Positions 1 to 5,893 of a stretch of 11,662 nucleotides of DNA are shown here, one piece after another. The stretch is from assembly GCA_002381185.1 (NCBI GenBank), contig DFOA01000009.1, forward strand, positions 1-11,662. The letters are read 5' to 3'. Below the pieces are notes generated by a model. That model saw nothing but the letters and a program-made list of their open reading frames with translations. It had not been told where the DNA came from and did no database searches. Source of the DNA: Firmicutes bacterium UBA3553 (GTDB taxonomy: Bacteria > Bacillota > Clostridia > Tissierellales > Sedimentibacteraceae). The position numbers and the translations under genes were made by a program. The number at the start of each line of letters is the position of its first letter. Position 1 is the first letter of the stretch.

Positions 1-146
1 CCGGTAGGACCGATAGGACCAGTGTCACCAGTAGGACCGGCAGGACCAGTATCTCCAGTAGGACCGGCAGGGCCAGTATCACCAGTAGGACCGATAGTAC
101 CTGAAGGGCCAGTAGGACCAGTAGGACCAGTAGGACCTGTAGGACC
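1..146 (-). repeat. Collagen G-X-Y codon repeat
   Basis: Degenerate 9-bp units (Gly-Pro-Thr codons) build a higher 27-bp period encoding GPT-GDT-GPA, seen about three times. The array is continuous and in frame with the minus-strand gene, and it continues past base 1. Such tracts change length by slippage, so strain-to-strain variation is likely. Confidence 0.85.
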
Positions 147-560
147 TGTTATTGTTGCATTTTCTTCTCCTATTACTGCCAATGAAGCTTTTACAGGAAC
201 AAGTGATGAATAAAAAACAGTTGCATTAGTGCTGCTTTTCAGCTCCACTGTCACAGGTGCCGTTTGAACTTCTATTATTCCTACACCGACAACTTCACCT
301 GTTTTAAGTGGAGAATTACCGATTAAAGAAGCTCCTTCAGACGGGACAAGTACGAAACCGGCTCCTGCAGAAGAAAGAGAAGTTTGTGTTGCCACCCACC
401 AATCAAATTCATATGTGCCTGTCTCAAGCAAAGTAATAATACCAGTTAAATTGTCATAGCTGATATTTCCCGTTGAGACCGCCGTTGAATCAAAAATTAC
501 ATTTGCGTTGGGTTCCACCGCACCTGTGGCGAAACGTTCCAATTGCAAATATATACTCAT
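1..560 (-). CDS. Collagen-like surface or exosporium-type protein, N-terminal part (3' end beyond window)
   Basis: Reading the minus strand from ATG at 560-558 gives 186 codons with no stop before the window edge, so the gene is partial at its C-terminus. Residues 1 to about 130 (starting MSIYLQLERFATG) are beta-rich and contain a DNLTGIITLLETGTYEFDWW stretch, the pattern I associate with the TNF/C1q-like jelly-roll domain of BclA-type spore glycoproteins. From residue 139 there are 16 uninterrupted G-X-Y triplets, mostly GPT, GDT, GPA and GPI; the Thr-rich Y positions would suit O-glycosylation. A ribosome site AGAGGTG lies about 6 nt before the ATG. No signal peptide or membrane segment is visible, as for self-assembling exosporium proteins. 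The globular domain precedes the collagen stretch here, whereas in BclA it follows. Reading frame and collagen repeat are certain; the spore-surface role is inferred. Confidence 0.85.
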   Translation of the reverse strand, partial: MSIYLQLERFATGAVEPNANVIFDSTAVSTGNISYDNLTGIITLLETGTYEFDWWVATQTSLSSAGAGFVLVPSEGASLIGNSPLKTGEVVGVGIIEVQTAPVTVELKSSTNATVFYSSLVPVKASLAVIGEENATITGPTGPTGPTGPTGPSGTIGPTGDTGPAGPTGDTGPAGPTGDTGPIGPT

Positions 561-608
561 ATCAATCACCTCTAATATAAAATGTAGACAAGTCAAGCCT
601 GTCTTATA

Positions 609-635
609 TATATTATGGCAAGCCTTTTAAAGGGT
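609..635 (-). promoter_or_regulatory. Sigma-K-like promoter for the collagen-like gene
   Basis: On the minus strand there is an AC dinucleotide (635-634), 16 nt, then CATAATATA (617-609). This matches the mother-cell sigma-K pattern AC-N16/17-CATANNNTA. Transcription would start near 600, leaving a leader of about 40 nt before the ATG at 560. I found no good sigma-A promoter at this spot. The motif is short and A+T-rich, so a chance match is possible; the collagen/exosporium character of the gene is what makes it credible. Confidence 0.45.
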
Positions 636-850
636 TACGTGTAAAGTGAGTGAATTATATCCATAAAGCTAATAATGTACCCGAAATGCACCTGTTAGAA
701 TGTGGCCTGAATAATTTTGGATGAGAATGGAAATCTGTAATTACCTGTATATTAGCTTTGGAAGATACGTTGATACATAGCTTTAAAGTTGGAAATATGT
801 GGAAATATATACTTTTGCGTGAGTTTATAAAAATTAATATTTCATAATTA

Positions 851-887
851 GTTAAAGTTGTTTAACTTAATAATTAATTAAAGTTAA
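851..887. repeat. A+T-rich overlapping inverted repeats next to the promoter (operator candidate)
   Basis: GTTAAA (851-856) and TTTAAC (861-866) form a 6-bp inverted repeat around GTTG. TTAACTT (862-868) also pairs with AAGTTAA (881-887). Both lie immediately upstream of the -35 box at 894. This resembles an operator but could be a by-product of A+T richness. Confidence 0.3.
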
Positions 888-893
888 AACTGC

Positions 894-922
894 TTGTAAA
901 AACTTAACAAACTATTTATAAT
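894..922 (+). promoter_or_regulatory. Sigma-A promoter of the dipeptidase-signal peptidase-pepD operon
   Basis: TTGTAA (894-899), a 17-bp spacer, and a perfect TATAAT (917-922). The start point would be near 929, about 25 nt before the dipeptidase ATG, and the leader contains the ribosome site GAAGGAG (941-947). Confidence 0.7.
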
Positions 923-953
923 AGAATTAATATTGATTTAGAAGGAGACCAAA

Positions 954-1982
954 ATGGATTATAGGGAAGCAGCTATCAATTTACATAAAAACAATATAGT
1001 TGTTGATACTCACCTGGATTTGGCAGGTGAAATTTACAATAGATACTTAGCCGGAGAAAAAGAAGTAATTAAAAACAGATACCTTGAAAATTTGAAAAAA
1101 GGTGGTTTTAATATTGTTGTATCATCTTTATTCATAGATGATGTCTTTTTGCCTGAAATGGGGCTGAGAGTGGCATTAGGGCAAATAAGCGCATTAATGG
1201 AAGATGTGGAAACATGTAATGGCGAAGTTGTTTTAATAAAAACCAAGGATCAGCTTCAAACTGTTGTAAAAGAAAATAAAATAGGAATAATTTTGTCATT
1301 TGAAGGATTAGATCCTATAGGGAATGATATAAAACTGTTGAAAATCTTTTATGAATTAGGAGTTCGCGCAGCCGGACTTGTATGGAGCAGAAGAAACTAT
1401 GTGGCAGATGGGTGCAGTTTCAGCCCTGTAGAAGAAGGTCAAAGAGGCGGACTTACAAAGTTTGGGGTTAAAGCGGTAAGAAAAATGGAAGAAATGAATA
1501 TGCTTATTGATGTAAGCCATTTAAATGACGAAGGATTCTGGGATATAATGAAGTTTACTAACAGACCGTTTATTGCGTCACATTCGGATGTGAGAAACAT
1601 ACATGACAGAATGCGCAATCTGACAGATGAGCAAATTAAGGCCATCGCTGAAAGAAACGGTGTAATAGGTATTAATGCTTACAAAAATATTGCAGGAGTT
1701 AAAGAAGGGGAAGATCCTATTAAAAAGCTGGCTGATCATGTGGAGTATATGGCGAATCTTGTAGGACCAAGTCATGTGGGCTTCGGATTTGACCTATGCA
1801 ACAGCTACTATGAAAGTGAATTGAAATTTAAGTTTGAACCGCACAACTCAGACAGCCTTGATTCTCATGCAGATGCGGTATTGATTACAGAGGAGCTTCT
1901 GAGAAGAGGTATGTCGGAAGAAGATGTCAAGTTAATAATAGGCGGAAACTTCTACAGAATATTTAATGAAATACTTCAATAA
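954..1982 (+). CDS. Membrane dipeptidase family protein (peptidase M19)
   Basis: A 342-residue zinc-dependent dipeptidase of the renal dipeptidase / AC-peptidase fold (M19), which hydrolyses dipeptides, in bacteria often with broad L-L and L-D specificity. The metal ligands expected for the family are visible: H20 and D22 in VVDTHLDLA, the bridging glutamate E117 in SFEGLDP, H189 in DVSHLND, H210 in ASHSDVR, and the C-terminal aspartate D280 in GFGFDL. The length is normal. No signal peptide is present, so it should be cytoplasmic despite the family name. The ATG at 954 follows GAAGGAG by 6 nt. It is the first gene of an operon, with only 25 bp to the signal peptidase gene and no terminator between, and it shares a peptide-degradation theme with pepD. 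The exact substrate cannot be read from sequence. Confidence 0.93.
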   Translation: MDYREAAINLHKNNIVVDTHLDLAGEIYNRYLAGEKEVIKNRYLENLKKGGFNIVVSSLFIDDVFLPEMGLRVALGQISALMEDVETCNGEVVLIKTKDQLQTVVKENKIGIILSFEGLDPIGNDIKLLKIFYELGVRAAGLVWSRRNYVADGCSFSPVEEGQRGGLTKFGVKAVRKMEEMNMLIDVSHLNDEGFWDIMKFTNRPFIASHSDVRNIHDRMRNLTDEQIKAIAERNGVIGINAYKNIAGVKEGEDPIKKLADHVEYMANLVGPSHVGFGFDLCNSYYESELKFKFEPHNSDSLDSHADAVLITEELLRRGMSEEDVKLIIGGNFYRIFNEILQ

Positions 1983-2007
1983 TTAAAAAGGAATGGACTA
2001 AAAAAGG

Positions 2008-2658
2008 ATGAAGCATTTTGAAAAAGACACGGCTGATAAAAAGAACGATGCCGAGACAAACAAAAATAATGATGTCGAAACAAATATAAGCAATGACGTC
2101 GAAACAAATGAAAATAATGGTGACGAGGCAGACAAAAGATATGGCGGGATGACATATATATTTAAAGAGTGGATTGTGCCTGTTGCGATTGCTCTGATAA
2201 TTGTTTTGTTTTTAAATAAATATATATTTATTCTTGTAACAGTGCCTACCGGTTCTATGGAAGATACAATAATGCCCGGTGACAGGCTTTATGTCAATGA
2301 ATTGTTTGATGTTAATGATGCACAGCGAGGAGACATACTGGTTTTTAAATCAGATGAGCTGGATGAAAAAAGACTTGTCAAAAGGTTAATCGGCTTGCCC
2401 GGGGATACAGTTGAGGTAAAGTCTGATGGAGCGGTGTTTGTCAATGGAGAAAAATTAGATGAACCATATGCCGTTAAAGCGGAAAGTGAAGCAAAGATGT
2501 TCAATGTCCCTGAAAATTCATATTTATTTTTTGGAGATAACAGGCCCATATCGTATGACGCCCGTTATTGGGAAAACCCGTATATAGATGAAAGCAAAAT
2601 AATAGGCGAAGCCGTTTTCAGATTTTTTCCCCTTAACAGAATAGGAGAAATACGTTGA
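2008..2658 (+). CDS. lepB: Type I signal peptidase with acidic octapeptide-repeat leader
   Basis: A 216-residue S26 signal peptidase that removes signal peptides from exported proteins at the outer face of the membrane. Residues 1-47 are an unusual charged leader (11-42 are four octapeptide repeats of the type KNNDVETN). A single membrane helix follows (about 56-78). Family motifs come next: nucleophile S83 in VPTGSM, the GDRLYVN box at 91-97, general-base K125 in LVKRLIGLPGD, and the GDNRPISYDAR box near the C-terminus. The single helix and Ser/Lys dyad match the short Gram-positive SipS class. The leader would be cytoplasmic. The annotated ATG has AAAAAGG directly abutting it, which is poor spacing. 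M48 aligns with the start of the downstream paralogue and is an alternative start, but it lacks a good ribosome site too. By hand alignment residues 48-216 are roughly 70% identical to the next gene. Confidence 0.92.
   Translation: MKHFEKDTADKKNDAETNKNNDVETNISNDVETNENNGDEADKRYGGMTYIFKEWIVPVAIALIIVLFLNKYIFILVTVPTGSMEDTIMPGDRLYVNELFDVNDAQRGDILVFKSDELDEKRLVKRLIGLPGDTVEVKSDGAVFVNGEKLDEPYAVKAESEAKMFNVPENSYLFFGDNRPISYDARYWENPYIDESKIIGEAVFRFFPLNRIGEIR
2038..2133 (+). repeat. Four 24-bp tandem repeats in the signal peptidase leader
   Basis: Units at 2038-2061, 2062-2085, 2086-2109 and 2110-2133 encode KKNDAETN, KNNDVETN, ISNDVETN and ENNGDEAD. The second and third are closest; the fourth has drifted. 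The unit length is a multiple of three, so copy number can change without breaking the frame. Confidence 0.8.
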
Positions 2659-2688
2659 TCACAATATAATTTAAAGTTTGGAGAAAAT

Positions 2689-3195
2689 ATGAAATATATT
2701 ATTAAAGAATGGGTGCTTCCCATATTTATAGCTTTAGCTATAGTTTTGCTGTTGAATAAGTATATCTTTCTGCTTGTAAGGGTTCCTAGCGGGTCCATGG
2801 AAAAGACAATTATGATTGGAGACAGGATGTATGTCAACAGGCTTTTTGACTTGAAGGAAGCAAGAAGAGGGGATGTTTTAGTTTTTCAATCTGATGAGCT
2901 TGGAGAAAAACTTGTGAAAAGACTGATAGGACTGCCTGGAGAAACGGTGGAAGTAAAGAAAGATGGCAGTGTTTATGTGAACAGTGAAAAACTTGATGAA
3001 CCTTATGCGGCGGAGTTTGAAGGAGAGGAAAAAGTCTTCAAAGTACCGGATAATTCATATCTTTTCCTGGGAGATAACAGACCCATATCCAGGGATGCCA
3101 GGTATTGGCAGAATCCATATATAAGTGCGGATAAAATAATAGGTAAGGCTGTTTTTAGATTTTTTCCTATAAGCAGAATAGGAAAAGTTGAATAA
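2689..3195 (+). CDS. lepB: Type I signal peptidase, second copy
   Basis: A 168-residue S26 signal peptidase, the usual size for the SipS-like class. One N-terminal membrane helix (about 9-30) anchors the catalytic domain outside the membrane. Catalytic S36 lies in VPSGSM and K77 in LVKRLIGLPG; the GDRMYVN box and GDNRPISRDAR box are intact, so the enzyme should be active. The start has GGAG 5 nt upstream. It sits 30 bp after its paralogue and 26 bp before pepD, with no terminator. The two copies differ mainly in the periplasmic region between the K motif and the GDN box, and in the leader, which this copy lacks. It most likely arose by tandem duplication. Differing client preferences are possible but cannot be seen here. 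Confidence 0.94.
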   Translation: MKYIIKEWVLPIFIALAIVLLLNKYIFLLVRVPSGSMEKTIMIGDRMYVNRLFDLKEARRGDVLVFQSDELGEKLVKRLIGLPGETVEVKKDGSVYVNSEKLDEPYAAEFEGEEKVFKVPDNSYLFLGDNRPISRDARYWQNPYISADKIIGKAVFRFFPISRIGKVE

Positions 3196-3221
3196 AAAAT
3201 AATTAAAAAACGGAGGATATT

Positions 3222-4658
3222 ATGGCAAGGGTTTTGGAAGGGCTGAAGCCCGAAAAGGTATTTTATTATTTTGAAGAAATATCTCAAATACCGAGAGGCT
3301 CAGGAAATGAAAAAGAAATTTCGGATTATTTGTACAATCTGGCTAAATTAAAAGGCTGGGAAGTCATACAAGATGAATGGCTGAATATTATTATAAAAAA
3401 GCCTGCCACAGAAGGTTATGAAAATGCACCGACAGTCATGCTTCAAGGTCATATGGACATGGTTTGCGAAAAAAATGAAGGCGTCGAACATGATTTTGAG
3501 AAAGACCCTATAAAATTAAGGATAATAGACGGCAGCATATATGCAGCAGAGACTACATTAGGGGCCGACAACGGAATTGCTGTGGCTTACGCATTGGCGA
3601 TACTGGATTCTGATGATGTGCCTCACCCTGCTTTAGAGGTTTTGATTACAACTGACGAAGAAAAAGGAATGACAGGCGCGGAAAAGGTTGATGGCAGTAT
3701 ATTTGAAAGTAGATATCTTTTGAACCTTGACAGCGAGGAAGAAGGGGTATTCACATGTGGCTGTGCAGGCGGCTGTGGAACAAAATTCAGAATACCTGTC
3801 AAATATCAGGAAATAAAAAAACATGCTTATAAAATAATTATAAAAGGCCTTTTCGGAGGGCATTCAGGGACTGATATCGAAAAAGAAAGGGGAAATGCCA
3901 ATAAAATATTAGGAAGAATCTTGTATGATCTATACGATGATATTGAATTGATAAGCATTAAAGGTGGTTCTAAAGAAAACGCAATACCGAGAGAAGCGCA
4001 GGCTGTAATTGCTCCGGATAATATTGAATCAGTGAGTCAGAAAGTGTCTGAATGGAATGAAATATTGAAAAGCGAATATTCTTTTACGGACCCTTCAGTC
4101 GCGGTAATGTTAGAAGATTTAAATTATGAGTCATATCCTTTAGATAAAGATATATTTAAAAAAGTCGTAAGTGCAATTAACTTAATACCCAACGGAGCTT
4201 TATCAAGAAGCACTGCCATAGATTTGGTCATAAGTTCAAACAATCTCGGAGTAATTACTCAGGATGAGCAATTTATAACATTGTTCAGCATGACAAGAAG
4301 CTCTGTCAAAACACTGATGACTCAAAACATAGCTTTTGTCATGAAACAGATAGGAGAAGCTCTGGACATTGAGTGCATCGTGGGAGGATATTATCCGGGA
4401 TGGGAATATGCAAAGGAATCCCAAATAAGAGACATCTGCATTGAAACATATCGTGAAATGTACGGTGATGAGCCGGTTGTCGGTGCAATACATGCAGGTC
4501 TTGAATGTGGACTGCTGATGGAAAAAATTCATGGTCTGGATGCCATATCCATGGGGCCTGATGCATATGATGTTCACTCTCCTAATGAGCATATAAGCAT
4601 CGAATCAACAGAAAATGTGTATAATTTACTTTGCAATATTTTAAAAAGAATAAAATAA
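3222..4658 (+). CDS. pepD: Aminoacyl-histidine dipeptidase (peptidase M20C, PepD)
   Basis: A 478-residue cytoplasmic metallodipeptidase of family M20C, which cleaves Xaa-His and other unblocked dipeptides. Signature elements are in order: H77 and D79 in QGHMDM, bridging D116 in LGADNG, catalytic E146 and metal ligand E147 in TDEEKGMTGA, the LNLDSEEEG segment near 168-176, the GGHSGTD lid/dimerisation segment, HAGLECG, and the last metal-binding His in DVHSPNEH near the C-terminus. The length (about 480-490 in the family) is complete. The ATG at 3222 is preceded by GGAGG at 5 nt. It is the last gene of the operon and is followed by a probable terminator. With the Opp transporter downstream it makes sense as the intracellular end of peptide use. 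Confidence 0.95.
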   Translation: MARVLEGLKPEKVFYYFEEISQIPRGSGNEKEISDYLYNLAKLKGWEVIQDEWLNIIIKKPATEGYENAPTVMLQGHMDMVCEKNEGVEHDFEKDPIKLRIIDGSIYAAETTLGADNGIAVAYALAILDSDDVPHPALEVLITTDEEKGMTGAEKVDGSIFESRYLLNLDSEEEGVFTCGCAGGCGTKFRIPVKYQEIKKHAYKIIIKGLFGGHSGTDIEKERGNANKILGRILYDLYDDIELISIKGGSKENAIPREAQAVIAPDNIESVSQKVSEWNEILKSEYSFTDPSVAVMLEDLNYESYPLDKDIFKKVVSAINLIPNGALSRSTAIDLVISSNNLGVITQDEQFITLFSMTRSSVKTLMTQNIAFVMKQIGEALDIECIVGGYYPGWEYAKESQIRDICIETYREMYGDEPVVGAIHAGLECGLLMEKIHGLDAISMGPDAYDVHSPNEHISIESTENVYNLLCNILKRIK

Positions 4659-4681
4659 ACATCGCATTAGTTTTACGAAAG

Positions 4682-4745
4682 CAAGCATTGTTTTTAAATC
4701 ATTTACAAAAAGACAGTTTTGAATGCAAAAAAAATGCTTGTTTTT
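4682..4745 (+). terminator. Probable Rho-independent terminator after pepD
   Basis: The left arm 4682-4695 (CAAGCATT, then G, then TTTTT) pairs with 4727-4740 (AAAAA, mismatch, AATGCTTG), giving 8 bp plus 5 A-T pairs around one mismatch. TTTTT (4741-4745) follows. The loop of about 31 nt is long and the stem is weak in G-C, so efficiency is uncertain. Confidence 0.5.
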
Positions 4746-4899
4746 CATATTTGTCTGACAATAAATGCATATAGATGCAATAAGCTAAATTTTTAACAAG
4801 TACAATTACCCAAAATTACCAGTAAACTGAATTCGTTTGCATGATTATGATAAACGATTTCTTAAATAATTAAACATTTAGGGTATATAAATAAATATA

Positions 4900-4928
4900 T
4901 TGAAATTTTCAAATTATTGTGTTATAAT
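4900..4928 (+). promoter_or_regulatory. Sigma-A promoter of the opp operon
   Basis: TTGAAA (4900-4905), a 17-bp spacer, and a perfect TATAAT (4923-4928). Transcription would begin near 4935, leaving a leader of about 30 nt with the ribosome site AGAGAGGAG ahead of the GTG start of oppB. Confidence 0.8.
4904..4918 (+). promoter_or_regulatory. CodY-box-like sequence inside the opp promoter
   Basis: AATTTTCAAATTATT matches the CodY consensus AATTTTCWGAAAATT at 12 of 15 positions. It fills the -35/-10 spacer of the opp promoter, so bound CodY would block RNA polymerase. Peptide transport operons are established CodY targets in Bacillus, Lactococcus and Clostridium. In such A+T-rich DNA a three-mismatch match can arise by chance. 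Confidence 0.4.
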
Positions 4929-4964
4929 AATCTACACATTTAGCTAAGAGAGGAGAAATAAAAA

Positions 4965-5882
4965 GTGGTAAAATATATAGTAAAAAGAATAATTTCAGCA
5001 ATAATTACTATATGGTTTATTTTGACTTTGACCTTTATTTTAATGAACAGCATTCCCGGAGACCCGTTATCATCGGGAAAGGCTTTGCAGCCGGAGGTTG
5101 AAGCAGCAATTAAAGCAAAGTACGGACTGGACAGGCCGTTAACTGAGCAATATGTAACTTATTTAAAGAATTATATGAAAGGTGATTTCGGAGTATCATT
5201 TAAAAAAATCGGGTTGACAACAAACCAAATTATAAGTGATGGATTCCCGTATTCTTTAAAGATTGGTTCATGGTCATCCTTATTTATAATAGTAGTCGGT
5301 ATTTCCTTCGGAATATTATCAGCACTTAAACAAAATAAGATTCCCGACAGAATAATGATGATTATTTCAACGTTGGGAGCTACTATTCCAAGCTTTGTCT
5401 TTGCGACACTGTTTCTTTATATATTTAACAGAAAGTTAGGCTGGGTGCCTTCTTTTGGCGCCGGTACATGGAAGCATTATATCGGACCGGTTCTTTGTAT
5501 AGGTATGTTTTCACTTGCGTATGTAACGAGACTTACAAGAACTTCAGTATTGGACGTATTGCAGCAGGATTACATCAGGACTGCAAGAGCAAAAGGCTTA
5601 TCAGAGGGTGTTGTTATTATAAAACATGCTCTCAGAAACGCACTTATTCCTGTTGTAACTTATTTGGGGCCTATGATAGCAAGCCTTATTACCGGATCAT
5701 TTGTTGTTGAAAAGGTATTTGGTATTGCGGGTATCGGTTCCTTGTTTACTACAAGCATAACGAACAGGGATTATACTGTAATAATGGGCGTCACTGTATT
5801 TTTTGGTATATTTATAGTTATATCAACATTATTAGTGGACATACTTTATGTGTTTATTGATCCGCGTATTAAATATGATTAG
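4965..5882 (+). CDS. oppB: Oligopeptide ABC transporter permease OppB
   Basis: A 305-residue inner-membrane permease, one half of the OppBC peptide channel. The N-terminus (VKYIVKRIISAIITIWFILT) is the typical OppB/DppB first helix, followed by the conserved N-SIPGDP segment at about 28-34 and an extracytoplasmic loop carrying KAKYGLDRP-LTEQYVTYL. The later helices carry the EAA coupling loop, TARAKGL at 206-212 continuing to ALIPVV, which contacts the ATPases. The C-terminus ends DPRIKYD as usual. The start is GTG at 4965, with AGGAG 9 nt upstream, in good agreement with the family N-terminus. It is the first gene of oppBCDFA, and oppC follows after 11 bp. Confidence 0.95.
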   Translation: MVKYIVKRIISAIITIWFILTLTFILMNSIPGDPLSSGKALQPEVEAAIKAKYGLDRPLTEQYVTYLKNYMKGDFGVSFKKIGLTTNQIISDGFPYSLKIGSWSSLFIIVVGISFGILSALKQNKIPDRIMMIISTLGATIPSFVFATLFLYIFNRKLGWVPSFGAGTWKHYIGPVLCIGMFSLAYVTRLTRTSVLDVLQQDYIRTARAKGLSEGVVIIKHALRNALIPVVTYLGPMIASLITGSFVVEKVFGIAGIGSLFTTSITNRDYTVIMGVTVFFGIFIVISTLLVDILYVFIDPRIKYD

Positions 5883-5893
5883 GAGGAATATAA

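Larger units (their letters stand above)
561..953. other. Divergent intergenic region
   Basis: The region carries outward promoters for both flanking genes (609-635 minus, 894-922 plus). Between them are a 10-bp inverted repeat AAAGCTAATA (665-674) / TATTAGCTTT (750-759), a tandem near-duplicate GGAAATATGT-GGAAATATAT (791-810), and A+T-rich inverted repeats next to the rightward promoter (851-887). I see no convincing gene, tRNA or known riboswitch in it. Confidence 0.6.
4659..4964. other. Intergenic region between the pepD operon and opp
   Basis: The region holds the pepD terminator, a small palindrome TTGTC-T-GACAA (4751-4761), an inverted repeat TGCAT-ATAG-ATGCA (4766-4779), the opp promoter (4900-4928) and a CodY-box-like sequence (4904-4918). 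I see no gene in it. Confidence 0.6.

Noticed and set aside
1..146. Short regular repeats resembling a CRISPR or satellite array
   Set aside because: The repeats are 9 and 27 bp long, contiguous without spacers, and in codon phase with a collagen-coding frame.
22..213. A + strand ORF that reads as a Gly-Pro-Val collagen-like protein
   Set aside because: It is the antisense mirror of the minus-strand G-X-Y codons. The minus strand has a longer open frame, a globular domain, a ribosome site and a promoter; this one has none.
791..810. Tandem GGAAATAT repeat as a regulator site or iteron
   Set aside because: Only two copies are present, with no replication gene or promoter next to them.
4236..4592. 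Antisense ORF of 118 codons within pepD, and similar long antisense frames in other genes
   Set aside because: They lie wholly inside well-supported genes on the other strand and have no recognisable domains or credible ribosome sites.
4766..4779. TGCAT-ATAG-ATGCA inverted repeat as an operator
   Set aside because: The five-base arms are too short to distinguish from chance, and it lies far upstream of the promoter.
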